A DNA stretch of 24,901 nt, taken from positions 1 to 24,901 of the forward strand of contig CALGCU010000067.1 in assembly GCA_937886455.1 (NCBI GenBank). The letters run 5' to 3'. Made by a program: the position numbers and the translations under genes. The notes beneath the pieces are model-generated. The model ran no database searches, had not been told where the DNA came from, and saw only the letters and a program-made list of their open reading frames with translations. The stretch comes from an uncultured Bacteroidales bacterium (GTDB lineage: Bacteria > Bacteroidota > Bacteroidia > Bacteroidales > Paludibacteraceae). Positions 1-8,045 of the stretch are shown here, piece by piece (positions within the stretch are counted from its first letter, which is position 1; every line of letters starts with the position of its first letter).

Positions 1-704
1 GAGCAAAGTATAAAATCATTACACTTCACTCCGGAACCCACTATCACTGGTGCATGTTGATTGCTGTTGATGGAACCATTTTTTAATAAAGAGGCTCCGT
101 TTATCACAGCATAATCGCCTATATATACATTCTTAATGCTTCCGCAGTTCAATATGTGGACATTCTTACCGATATATCCACGTTCACTACGCTGTGTTTC
201 GGCGTAGGTGTCAATTAAGTACTGCAAACGCTCAATCAGGTGTGGACGATGGCGATAAAGTGTTAATATATAAGCTAATTGAGCTGATAATTGATTGAAA
301 ATAGGTATCTCGCGTCCTCCTCCTTCATTCATCACGGGTACCTTCACTCCATTGCCAAACGTGCTACTTCCATCTACTAAAAGCGTGTTGATGTTTTCAA
401 TGCATGTGTCCTCGTCTATGTCATAGTTGGCCATGTAATTTTGTACATTGAAAATACGCACATTGTTGCCTATGGTACAGTTGTGAATGGTGGCATGATT
501 GATTCCGGAGCTCACTTTTAGTCCGCCCGGAAGTACATATTCTTTTTCAAACACACCTAATGTGATTTTGCCGGAGAAGTTGACATAGTGTATATGCTTG
601 GTGCTAAAACCTGGAGCAACCAATATGTTGTTCCAATCTTCGGCATAACAATGCTGTTGCTCCAAGAGAGCTACTTCGTCTTGTGTGAGACTTCTATATT
701 CCAT
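1..704 (-). CDS. DUF4954 family protein, N-terminal part (cut by window edge)
   Basis: The reading frame starts at the ATG whose complement is at 702-704 and stays open to base 1, giving about 234 residues of a protein whose C-terminus lies outside. The N-terminus reads MEYRSLTQDEVALLEQQ and matches my memory of the DUF4954 family of Bacteroidales, which is several hundred residues long. Short stretches with a turn every five or six residues, such as the run containing GNNVRIFNVQNYMANYDID, suggest a left-handed beta-helix of the hexapeptide-transferase kind. The biochemical function of the family is not known to me, although the fold resembles sugar-nucleotide and acyl transferases. The gene lies 42 bases downstream of mazG on the same strand, at the tail of the polysaccharide export run. 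The family call is from recall of sequence and the fold is inference. Confidence 0.8.
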   Translation of the reverse strand, partial: MEYRSLTQDEVALLEQQHCYAEDWNNILVAPGFSTKHIHYVNFSGKITLGVFEKEYVLPGGLKVSSGINHATIHNCTIGNNVRIFNVQNYMANYDIDEDTCIENINTLLVDGSSTFGNGVKVPVMNEGGGREIPIFNQLSAQLAYILTLYRHRPHLIERLQYLIDTYAETQRSERGYIGKNVHILNCGSIKNVYIGDYAVINGASLLKNGSINSNQHAPVIVGSGVKCNDFILC

Positions 705-746
705 ATATCAATTTAATAGAGGTGTTTTAACATTGTGAATAAAAGC

Positions 747-1532
747 CTAATGTGCCACGCGTTTGGCTTCTTCCCATAGTTGATCCATTTCGCCGAGTGT
801 CATGTTTCTCAATTGTCGCCCTTGTTTCTTGGCTTCTTGTTCAATATAGTTAAAGCGAGTGATAAATTTCTTGTTGGTTAATTCTAAAGCGTTCTCAGGA
901 TTGATGTCGTAGAGGCGTGCAGCATTGATGAGACTGAAAAATACATCCCCAAATTCTTTCTCCATCTCTGATGCATCCATCTGGTCGATTTCTGTCTGAA
1001 ATTCTTCTACCTCTTCTTTCACTTTGTTCCACACTTGTGACTTCTCTTCCCAATCAAACCCCACCGAACATGCTTTTTCCTGGATTCTACATGCCTTAAT
1101 CAAGGCTGGAAGCGATGAAGGAACTCCGCCTAACACAGTCTTATTTCCTTCTTTTTCTTTCAATTTCAAATCCTCCCAATTCCTCACTACTTGCTCGGCA
1201 TTAGACACTTCGGTTGTTCCAAATACATGAGGATGGCGATAGATGAGTTTCTCACACAGACGATTGCACACATCAACAATGTCAAAATCACCTGTCTCGC
1301 TACCTATTCTACTATAGAAAACAATGTGTAGCAATACATCACCTAATTCTTTACATATATTGCCTTTATCATTATTCAGCAACGCTTCCGACAATTCATA
1401 GGCTTCCTCTATGGTATTACAACGTAAAGACTCAAAGGTTTGTTTCCTGTCCCATGGACATTCTTCTCGAAGTCGGTCCATGATGTCTAATAAGCGTGAG
1501 AATGCTTCTAATTTTTCTTCTTTGCTATGCAT
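747..1532 (-). CDS. mazG: Nucleoside triphosphate pyrophosphohydrolase MazG
   Basis: MazG hydrolyses nucleoside triphosphates to monophosphates and pyrophosphate in the cytoplasm, a housecleaning role that also touches (p)ppGpp levels in some bacteria. The 261-residue product is the normal length for the two-domain form. The first domain shows the CPWDRKQT signature around residues 25-32, then TIEEAYEL and the metal-binding ELGDVLLHIVFYSRI helix. The second domain repeats the pattern with EEVEEF and EKEFGDVFFSLINAARLY. Acidic EExxE and ExxD residues for magnesium are therefore present in both halves. The start ATG is only three bases after the stop of the export permease, so the two are probably co-transcribed. 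Association with a polysaccharide locus is unusual but may be fortuitous. Confidence 0.95.
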   Translation of the reverse strand: MHSKEEKLEAFSRLLDIMDRLREECPWDRKQTFESLRCNTIEEAYELSEALLNNDKGNICKELGDVLLHIVFYSRIGSETGDFDIVDVCNRLCEKLIYRHPHVFGTTEVSNAEQVVRNWEDLKLKEKEGNKTVLGGVPSSLPALIKACRIQEKACSVGFDWEEKSQVWNKVKEEVEEFQTEIDQMDASEMEKEFGDVFFSLINAARLYDINPENALELTNKKFITRFNYIEQEAKKQGRQLRNMTLGEMDQLWEEAKRVAH

Positions 1533-1535
1533 ATA

Positions 1536-2381
1536 CTAAACGGTATCCATAAAACTACGTTGCACTTTATTGAAGACCACAATGCCCAGTCCTAATAAAA
1601 TCAACATAAATACAAAACTATAACCTAATCCAATCCAACTAAATTCACCCACACCAAGCATGCCATACTTAAATGCTTCTATAATGGATGTCAATGGGTT
1701 GAGTGACATTACCAAACGTAATTTTTCGTTGGTTATGGTGCTCAAAGGATAAATCACAGGGGTGGCATACATCCATAATTGCACAAAGAATGACAATAAC
1801 AAGGTTAAATCCCTATACTTCGTGGTCATAGAGGAGAATAATATACCAAATCCTAAGGCCAATCCTGCTAACATCATCACCAATACTGGCAATAGTAATG
1901 CGTAGAAGTTGGTGTGGATACTAACAGCCGTAAAGAGGGCATAATATAAATACACCAAGATAAAGAGCATAAACTGTATGCCAAAACGTATCAAATTGGA
2001 GGTCACTGTGGAAAGCGGAACTATCAAACGAGGAAAATACACTTTCCCAAAAATTCCGGCATTCGTGGTAAAGGTGGAAGAGGTCTTGTTCAAACAATCT
2101 GCAAAATACTGCCACATACAGATACCGGCAAGATAAAACAAAGGTTGGGGAAGACCATCTGTACTGATTTGAGCAATGCCACCAAACACCACCATATACA
2201 TCACTGTTGTCATCAGTGGTTGAATCACATACCACAACGGACCCAAAATGGTTTGTTTGTACTGGGTAATAATGTCACGTTTGACAAAGAGACTCCATAA
2301 ATCACGATATTGCCAGATTTCTTTAAAATCTACCTGCAATAGTTTGTTCTTGGGCTTAATCTCGGTTGTCCACTTTTCCAT
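1536..2381 (-). CDS. ABC-2 type polysaccharide export permease (Wzm-like)
   Basis: This 281-residue protein is the membrane subunit of an ABC-2 exporter of the Wzm/TagG type, which moves lipid-linked polysaccharide across the inner membrane. After a short amphipathic N-terminus comes the family signature VKRDIITQYKQTILGPLWYV at about residues 33-52, then six hydrophobic segments spread over residues 55-270. The conserved SLNPLTSIIEAF stretch lies near residue 225. The partner ATPase (Wzt-like) that normally sits next to such a permease is not seen in this window. Upstream lies the wzc-like gene with an 83-base gap, which holds a weak promoter-like element on the minus strand (CAAAAGTT at 2417-2424, one mismatch from consensus), and downstream is mazG. 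It may work with an ATPase encoded elsewhere. Confidence 0.9.
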   Translation of the reverse strand: MEKWTTEIKPKNKLLQVDFKEIWQYRDLWSLFVKRDIITQYKQTILGPLWYVIQPLMTTVMYMVVFGGIAQISTDGLPQPLFYLAGICMWQYFADCLNKTSSTFTTNAGIFGKVYFPRLIVPLSTVTSNLIRFGIQFMLFILVYLYYALFTAVSIHTNFYALLLPVLVMMLAGLALGFGILFSSMTTKYRDLTLLLSFFVQLWMYATPVIYPLSTITNEKLRLVMSLNPLTSIIEAFKYGMLGVGEFSWIGLGYSFVFMLILLGLGIVVFNKVQRSFMDTV

Positions 2382-2464
2382 ATCTTTTTTATAGGGGATT
2401 TATATAAATTGCCTTGCAAAAGTTTTTACTATTTGCGTATCCACGTTATACCATAAAGAGAAAC

Positions 2465-4927
2465 CTATGTAAGATCATCATCATGATAATACTTCACATA
2501 CTGATTGGAATCCTTTTTCGGTGAACGATAGTAGTGACCATAACTACCACCATAATTGTTGTAATAGCCTGGCTTCTCAATAGGAACGTCAGCCAAAATG
2601 GTGTAGAAGTTAGCCTTGTCATTTTGAAGCTGTTCCAAAGTGGATTGACACATCGCTTTGTGTGTCTTATGACTACGAACAATAAACAAATTGATGTCAC
2701 TGATTTCCAGCAATGGATAAGCATCCGACACTAAGCCCAATGGACTCGTATCGATAACAATGAAGTCATAACGTTCTTTAAGTATGTCAAACATCTCACG
2801 TACCTTGTTCGTACGCACCAACTCTCCTGGGTTGGGAGGTACTGTTCCGGCGAGCATGACGTCAAAATTAGCCTCTTTATAAGGATGAATCACTTCATCT
2901 AAGGTCACTTCTCCAATCAAATAGTTTGTCACACCCTTACCACCCGGAATTCCTAATTTCTCATGAATGTTAGGTTTGCGGATATCCATGTCCACCAACA
3001 ACACTTTCTTGCCCGTCATGGCATAAATGGTCGCCATTGTGCTGCAGAAGAATGTCTTACCATCTCCTGATTGTGCCGAAGACACTAACAGAGTAATGTC
3101 GCTCTTTCGTTGTACCACAAATTCAATACGAGTACGAATACTACGCAACATCTCGGAGAATGATGAACGTGGGCTCTTCGCTGGTAACACAGGACTCTGA
3201 CTACGTGTGTGACGTATCACGCCAAGTAATGGGTAGGAAGATAATTTATTCAGTTCTTTCACACCGCGAACATAAGGATTGAGCAACTCTTTTAAAATCA
3301 CAAAGAGCAAAGGTAACATAAGACCAATGAGCAAGAACGTAGTGGTCGTACGTTTCTTGGCTGTGGTATTTGTTACACTCAAAGTGCGAGCTTTGTCCAA
3401 AATCTTATTATCGGGAGTATTCGAAGCTTTTTGAATCTCGGCTTCGGCACGTTTCTGCAAGAAGAAGGTATAATAGTTGTCATCAATGCGATATGCACGC
3501 TCAATAGACACCATTTCCAATTCTTTCTCAGGCAATTGGGCTATCTCTTTTTTCACTACGGCATAGCGCTCATTCAAGTCGTTTTTCTCTATCTCTAAGG
3601 AAGCACGCATGCTTTTAACCACCTCTTCAATGGTTTCTTTCACCTTGGCAATATCATTGCTGTATTGTTCAAAGAAAACGTTCTTTTCCGACAATTCACT
3701 CCGTTGCATGCTAAGGTCGTTCAATTGCTGTACAAGGGTCATCAGCATTGGCTCATTCAAACCAAGACTGCTGGGAGCCACAACTGAACCATTCTCCATA
3801 TTGGTCTTCAGATAATTGGTCAAGTAGTCCAGATAGGTTTCCTTCAAACGTAAGTCTGCCATACCTGCATCATACTGAGCTGCCTTACCCAAAATATCGC
3901 CTGCATGGCTTGACACATCAACTATCTGATTTTGTTGACGGAAATGAGTCATGGCACTCTCAGAAACAGCAAGTGACTTACTGATGTTTTCCAATTGTAC
4001 GTTAATAAACTTGATGGTGTTATCTGCAACATCGTTTTTTCTCGCCAAGTTGTCTGCCAAATACACCTCACACAATTTGTCAATAAAATCTTTATCTCTG
4101 CCTGGAGTTGTACTGATGAGCGATATGGCCAACACGGACGAACCTTCTGAAAGAAAGTTTAGGGTCAAACGAGAGGAAAAGTCTGAAACCAAAGACTCGC
4201 GTGAGCGGAAACAAAAATACATTTGTGCATTTGCCACCATGTTTTCTGTCGGATAAACAGTAAAATCAGCAAAAGGAGTTTCCACAAGTTGACCATAATG
4301 ACCACTCACCGAAAAATCCTTATACTCATCATAGCTGGGCAAAGTAATGTTAAAACTACCATCTTCCTTAAGGCTGATTTGAAAATCCAAACCGTAGGCA
4401 TCAGGGTGAATACGTGTACTCTCTATGATGATTGGAGTGGAGGTATATAAGTTGCGAGTCTTAAAACGACCTATCGTCTTATAGTCAATATTCATAAAAG
4501 GAAGACTATCCACAACACGACACAACAAATCATAAGAACCCAACATAATAACTTGGTTATTTATGTTGCGATAACCGGGATCAACACCAAAACCCTGCAA
4601 CAATGACTGAGAACCGTAGGGCATACGATTTCCTCCATATTCCTCAATCAATATCGTACCTGTGGTTTGATAAGTAGGAAGCCAAGAACGATTCTTGAGA
4701 TAGGATGCACCAATAGCAATAACTACACCTATCACAAACAAATACCAATAATTTAGTATCTTAAACAACCATTCCTTCCAGTCAAAGGATGACTCCTCTT
4801 CGCCGAATAATGCATCATTGCCACCTCCGGATATATACTTGCCGTATGGATTACCATAAGCATTACCATAGGCTTGTCCGTAGGGTTGTTGACCATAAGT
4901 GTATTTGCTATCTTCTTTCTGACTCAT
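2465..4927 (-). CDS. wzc: Wzc-like polysaccharide co-polymerase / BY-type tyrosine kinase
   Basis: This inner-membrane protein of 820 residues controls chain length and export of capsule or exopolysaccharide by cycles of tyrosine autophosphorylation. Residues 1-31 are rich in Tyr-Gly pairs. A first membrane helix lies at about 58-77, followed by a Wzz-type periplasmic region with long heptad-rich helices to about residue 520. A second helix is at about 527-548. The cytoplasmic kinase has a Walker A motif SGDGKT near residue 620, Walker A' VLLVDMDIRKP and Walker B FIVIDTSPLG. The C-terminal tail carries nine tyrosines, the expected phosphorylation cluster. Kinase and Wzz parts are fused in one chain, as in Proteobacteria and Bacteroides. 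It starts 15 bases after the stop of the second wza-like gene, so they form an operon. Confidence 0.95.
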   Translation of the reverse strand: MSQKEDSKYTYGQQPYGQAYGNAYGNPYGKYISGGGNDALFGEEESSFDWKEWLFKILNYWYLFVIGVVIAIGASYLKNRSWLPTYQTTGTILIEEYGGNRMPYGSQSLLQGFGVDPGYRNINNQVIMLGSYDLLCRVVDSLPFMNIDYKTIGRFKTRNLYTSTPIIIESTRIHPDAYGLDFQISLKEDGSFNITLPSYDEYKDFSVSGHYGQLVETPFADFTVYPTENMVANAQMYFCFRSRESLVSDFSSRLTLNFLSEGSSVLAISLISTTPGRDKDFIDKLCEVYLADNLARKNDVADNTIKFINVQLENISKSLAVSESAMTHFRQQNQIVDVSSHAGDILGKAAQYDAGMADLRLKETYLDYLTNYLKTNMENGSVVAPSSLGLNEPMLMTLVQQLNDLSMQRSELSEKNVFFEQYSNDIAKVKETIEEVVKSMRASLEIEKNDLNERYAVVKKEIAQLPEKELEMVSIERAYRIDDNYYTFFLQKRAEAEIQKASNTPDNKILDKARTLSVTNTTAKKRTTTTFLLIGLMLPLLFVILKELLNPYVRGVKELNKLSSYPLLGVIRHTRSQSPVLPAKSPRSSFSEMLRSIRTRIEFVVQRKSDITLLVSSAQSGDGKTFFCSTMATIYAMTGKKVLLVDMDIRKPNIHEKLGIPGGKGVTNYLIGEVTLDEVIHPYKEANFDVMLAGTVPPNPGELVRTNKVREMFDILKERYDFIVIDTSPLGLVSDAYPLLEISDINLFIVRSHKTHKAMCQSTLEQLQNDKANFYTILADVPIEKPGYYNNYGGSYGHYYRSPKKDSNQYVKYYHDDDLT

Positions 4928-4942
4928 AATGGTTATCTTATT

Positions 4943-5698
4943 TTATTTAATGTAATACAATACCGTGATTAACAAGGATAAAGATGAGGTAATCAACCCA
5001 ATGAATGAACTATATGTATTCATCTTGTAAAAACTTCCTTTACTACGCTGAACATATATCACATCATTTGGATAAACATAATAATATTTGGACTCTATAA
5101 TACTATTTGGGCGAATGTCAAATTCTAATATCTCTGGCTTGCCATTCGTCTCGCGAATAATACGCACATGCTTACGGTCACCGGATAATGATAAATCTCC
5201 TGACATGGAAAGGGCTTGAAAAATCGTCAACTTGTCCTTATATACATTAAACACACCCGTGCCTATATCGCCAATCACTGTAAAGGTCTTGTTTCCCAAT
5301 GCTAATTTTACTTCTGCATCGGGTATCAATTCACGATAACGCCTACACACTTCGGCTTCAGCTTCCGCAACAGTCTTCCCGGCTACAACCACAGAATCCA
5401 AAAATGGTAAATCTACTGTACCATCGGAATTGACTTTATAAGAATTAGTATAGTTCAAATTATAACTACTTCCTCCACTGGAAATAACCTTTGCCAAGGT
5501 TTCATCACGCGTAATCAAACGATAAATCAACTCATCATTCACGCGGATTTTATACGGAACATACTCTGTCTTCTCATAAACAGGAAGACTCTTGTTCTTC
5601 TCTTGAAGAAGTCCTGTGTTACGATAATTGTAGCAAGATGACAATAAGCACACACAGCAAATAGCAACAATAATATATATGTTTCTTCTCTTTTTCAT
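4943..5698 (-). CDS. Wza-like polysaccharide export lipoprotein (second copy)
   Basis: This 251-residue protein belongs to the polysaccharide biosynthesis/export (Poly_export, SLBB) family, which forms the outer-membrane channel for capsule or exopolysaccharide. I place the start at the ATG at 5698, not at the upstream one at 5770, because it follows a GGAG-like site, leaves a 10-base gap to the previous gene, and begins a clear lipoprotein signal: MKKRRNIYIIVAICC ending in the lipobox LSSC with Cys22. Export-domain features include YKIRVNDELIYRL, a beta-rich SLBB part (TFTVIGDIGTGVF) and the YYYVYPNDVIYVQ motif. A C-terminal hydrophobic helix (about residues 228-249) fits the Wza-type membrane-spanning helix. 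It is paralogous to its upstream neighbour and precedes wzc by 15 bases. Confidence 0.92.
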   Translation of the reverse strand: MKKRRNIYIIVAICCVCLLSSCYNYRNTGLLQEKNKSLPVYEKTEYVPYKIRVNDELIYRLITRDETLAKVISSGGSSYNLNYTNSYKVNSDGTVDLPFLDSVVVAGKTVAEAEAEVCRRYRELIPDAEVKLALGNKTFTVIGDIGTGVFNVYKDKLTIFQALSMSGDLSLSGDRKHVRIIRETNGKPEILEFDIRPNSIIESKYYYVYPNDVIYVQRSKGSFYKMNTYSSFIGLITSSLSLLITVLYYIK

Positions 5699-5708
5699 AT
5701 CTCCAAAA

Positions 5709-6524
5709 TTATGGTTGCTTAAAGGGTTGAACAAGATAAGTGTCAATGAAGGAATATACAAAAATACCAAATGACAACGTTGTGGCTATCGTTGATAACA
5801 CAGAGGCAAAAGAAGTCATACTGAAAAATTGCTCATTCAAAGTCTGAATGTAAATCACATCATTAGGCTCTACATAATAATACTCCGAGTTAATAATCTC
5901 CTCGCTACGAATATCAAAACTCTTCACTTCTGTACCATCTTCTGACTCACGAATAATCCTAACCTTACTGCGATCTCCATAGTTGGAAATGTCACCGGCC
6001 ATAGCCAATGCCTCAAAAATGGTCACCTTCTCCTTCGGAAGCATAAAACGACCGGAACGATTCGCACCAATCACACTGAAATAACGCTGAACAACACGAA
6101 CCTCTACAGATGAGGTATGGGTAATTGGCTGCAAAGCCTTCTCTAATTCACGCTTAACTTCACGAACTGTTAAACCACGAACGCCTAACGCACCAATCAA
6201 TGGAAAGTGAATCTCACCTTTGTCATCCACTAAATAGGTGTATAAGTCTGAACCTGAATTTTGCTGACTGCCAATCTGGTTCATATACTGACCACTCATA
6301 CCACCATTAAGCATAGTGTTGGTCTTCTCGTCAATGGTATAAACACGAATATAAAGTCGATCGCCTTTCTGAAGAATATAATCCGTGTACGCCAATGTGT
6401 CCGAATAAGAGGGAATTGGACCGCCGGGATGTTGCATGTAATTCACACGATTGGAAGTAATGCAAGAAGCAAAACACAAACACAACACCCCACTTATCAA
6501 AATGAATAACTTCCTTAATAACAT
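5709..6524 (-). CDS. Wza-like polysaccharide export lipoprotein (first copy)
   Basis: This 271-residue protein is the first gene of the export operon and a second member of the Poly_export/SLBB family. The N-terminus MLLRKLFILISGVLC leads to the lipobox FASC, so Cys21 is probably lipidated. The export domain starts with YILQKGDRLYIRVYT, the SLBB-like part contains YFSVIGANRSGRF and KVTIFEALAMAGDI, and the family motif YYYVEPNDVIYIQ lies near residue 225. A C-terminal hydrophobic helix is followed by a short tail. It shares order and motifs with the next gene, so the two arose by duplication or work as a hetero-oligomer. A good minus-strand promoter lies about 110 bases upstream of the start codon at 6524, which predicts a leader of roughly 105 bases. 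Confidence 0.93.
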   Translation of the reverse strand: MLLRKLFILISGVLCLCFASCITSNRVNYMQHPGGPIPSYSDTLAYTDYILQKGDRLYIRVYTIDEKTNTMLNGGMSGQYMNQIGSQQNSGSDLYTYLVDDKGEIHFPLIGALGVRGLTVREVKRELEKALQPITHTSSVEVRVVQRYFSVIGANRSGRFMLPKEKVTIFEALAMAGDISNYGDRSKVRIIRESEDGTEVKSFDIRSEEIINSEYYYVEPNDVIYIQTLNEQFFSMTSFASVLSTIATTLSFGIFVYSFIDTYLVQPFKQP

Positions 6525-6634
6525 GAACTTATCGTTTTTTAACGAAAATGTTGATGATTCTTAAAATATAACTTCATTAAAAACCCTCCTACAAATCTAT
6601 TATTCTTCATAGAAGTAGTTGCTGAATAATCGTA

Positions 6635-6666
6635 CAAAAGTAGTCATTTATTCTCATCCTTACAAA
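6635..6666 (-). promoter_or_regulatory. Promoter of the polysaccharide export operon
   Basis: On the minus strand a -7 box TACTTTTG lies at 6642-6635 and a TTTG -33 box at 6666-6663, with 20 bases between them. This matches the Bacteroidota sigma-70 (ABfA) consensus. Transcription should begin near 6630. Confidence 0.75.
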
Positions 6667-6730
6667 TAACGCCACACAAACACTGATTCACACACTGATA
6701 TTTTGTCTGTGCTGATATCTCGACACTACA

Positions 6731-6750
6731 TAATCAACTATAATCAACTA
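6731..6750. repeat. 10-bp direct repeat, two copies
   Basis: The sequence taatcaacta occurs twice in a row at 6731-6740 and 6741-6750, directly beside the degenerate left edge of the 11-bp array. It may be part of the same array or an independent slippage product. Confidence 0.85.
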
Positions 6751-6878
6751 AGATTCACCTAAGAAATACCCACCATACACCTACCATACACGTAGGATAC
6801 ACGTAGGATACACGTAAGATACACGTAGGATATACGTAGGATACACGTAAGATACACGTAAGATACACGTAGGATAAG
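6747..6878. repeat. Array of an 11-bp tandem repeat in the divergent control region
   Basis: The unit is cgtaggataca. Eight good copies run in register from 6791 to 6878, with changes mainly G/A at the fifth base and small changes in copies 4 and 8. Before them come progressively weaker copies in the same register: cctaccataca (6780), cccaccataca (6769), cctaagaaata (6758) and actaagattca (6747). The array lies between the two divergent promoters, upstream of the -33 box of each. The period is close to one helical turn of DNA, so each copy would present the same face. Function is unknown. Confidence 0.92.
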
Positions 6879-6945
6879 AATACGCTTAAGCACAGAAAAA
6901 AATAAGGATATCGACAACACTACTGAAAATTATCAAAGCATAATA

Positions 6946-6977
6946 TTTGTTAATAAAAAAAACTATCATTATCTTTG
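6946..6977 (+). promoter_or_regulatory. Promoter of manA
   Basis: A TTTG -33 box at 6946-6949 and a -7 box TATCTTTG at 6970-6977 are 20 bases apart. The predicted transcription start is near 6982-6983. This makes the ATG at 6982 unusable and supports translation from 6997. Confidence 0.78.
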
Positions 6978-6996
6978 CCAAATGCTATTTAATATC

Positions 6997-7989
6997 ATGG
7001 AAAATAAAACACTTCTATATCCATTCAAGTTTTCGCCTATCTTCAAACATAAAGTGTGGGGAGGTAGTCGCCTCACAACAATGGCGGGATTAGAACCCCA
7101 AGATGGGGTGGGAGAAAACTGGATTCTATCTGCTCACGATGATGATGACTCATTGATTATAAATGGTTTCTTGGCTGATAATACCCTCGAAGAATTGATT
7201 GAAGTGTACATGGATGAATTAGTGGGAGAAAAAGTATTTGAGCAATATAGAAACAATTTTCCACTGTTATTTAAACTCATTGATGCACAGGATGACTTAT
7301 CCATACAGGTACACCCGAATGATGAAATCGCACGCAAAAATCATGGGGAAAAAAACAATGGAAAAGCGGAAATGTGGTATGTGATGAAAGCAGAACCTGG
7401 TGCTAAATTGGTCGTCGGATTCAAAAAAAAAATAAACCGGCAAGAATACACCAATGCTGTCAATGATGGAACAATAGCTGAACTATTACAATGGGTAGAA
7501 GTCAAGCCGGGAGATGTCGTCTTTATTCCACCAGGAAGGGTACATGCCATCGGAAAAGGTATTCTACTCGCCGAAATTCAACAATCAAGCGACATTACCT
7601 ATCGTATTCACGATTACAATAGGCTGGATAAAGATGGTCATTTAAGATCATTACACATCAAGGAGGCACAAGAAGTTGTCGTGCTGGAGGCAGTGCAACA
7701 ACCAATTATAAACTATAAATCAATTCCTAACGAAGCTACGACATTGGTGGAATGTGAACATTTTGTTACCAATCTGTTGTCGGTAAAATCAGACATGAAA
7801 AGAACATACCACCAATTAGACAGTTTTGTTGTTCTGCTATGCGTACAAGGCGATGCTAAAATCACAACGCATTCACAAACATACACACTGACTCAAGGTG
7901 AATTGCTATTCATACCTTCTACACTAACAGAAATTCAAATAAATACAACGGACGAAAATACCAAAATATTAGAAACATACCTTCCTTAA
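6997..7989 (+). CDS. manA: Mannose-6-phosphate isomerase, class I
   Basis: ManA interconverts mannose-6-phosphate and fructose-6-phosphate in the cytoplasm and feeds GDP-mannose, GDP-fucose and so capsule or glycan synthesis. The 330-residue product has the length of the short class I enzymes of Bacteroidota and Firmicutes. Zinc ligands are visible: Gln104 and His106 in SIQVHPND, Glu125 in KAEMWYV and His183 in PPGRVHAIG. The N-terminus FSPIFKHKVWGG is also typical. I use the ATG at 6997 because the promoter's -7 box ends at 6977, which puts the earlier ATG at 6982 at or before the start of the transcript. The gene is divergent from the capsule export operon, so a shared control region may coordinate precursor supply and export. 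A terminator follows directly. Confidence 0.94.
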   Translation: MENKTLLYPFKFSPIFKHKVWGGSRLTTMAGLEPQDGVGENWILSAHDDDDSLIINGFLADNTLEELIEVYMDELVGEKVFEQYRNNFPLLFKLIDAQDDLSIQVHPNDEIARKNHGEKNNGKAEMWYVMKAEPGAKLVVGFKKKINRQEYTNAVNDGTIAELLQWVEVKPGDVVFIPPGRVHAIGKGILLAEIQQSSDITYRIHDYNRLDKDGHLRSLHIKEAQEVVVLEAVQQPIINYKSIPNEATTLVECEHFVTNLLSVKSDMKRTYHQLDSFVVLLCVQGDAKITTHSQTYTLTQGELLFIPSTLTEIQINTTDENTKILETYLP

Positions 7990-7992
7990 AAT

Positions 7993-8012
7993 GAGTTCGA
8001 GAACTCTTTTTT
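7993..8012 (+). terminator. Intrinsic terminator after manA
   Basis: A short perfect stem GAGTTC/GAACTC (7993-7998 with 8001-8006) is followed by a T tract to 8012. The stem is only 5-6 bp, so strength is uncertain. Confidence 0.6.
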
Positions 8013-8045
8013 ATTACTAATCTTAAATCCAAGACATCAAATAAT

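Larger units (their letters stand above)
6525..6996. other. Divergent intergenic control region (472 bases without a gene)
   Basis: No credible coding frame is present. The region contains the minus-strand promoter of the export operon (6635-6666), a stretch with repeated TGATAT words (about 6695-6720), the 10-bp and 11-bp repeats (6731-6878), and the plus-strand manA promoter (6946-6977). No paired inverted repeats that would mark an invertible promoter were seen. Confidence 0.8.

Noticed and set aside
5699..5770. Upstream start for the second wza-like gene
   Set aside because: It would overlap the previous gene and place a non-lipoprotein stretch before the clear signal and lipobox that begin at 5698.
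6747..6878. CRISPR array
   Set aside because: The unit is 11 bases with no spacers between copies, and no cas genes are present, so it is a tandem repeat.
6525..6996. Invertible capsule promoter
   Set aside because: No pair of inverted repeats flanks the promoter and no recombinase gene is seen.
6982..6996. Earlier manA start at 6982
   Set aside because: The -7 box ends at 6977, so this ATG would be at the first base of the transcript. The ATG at 6997 also begins the conserved N-terminus.
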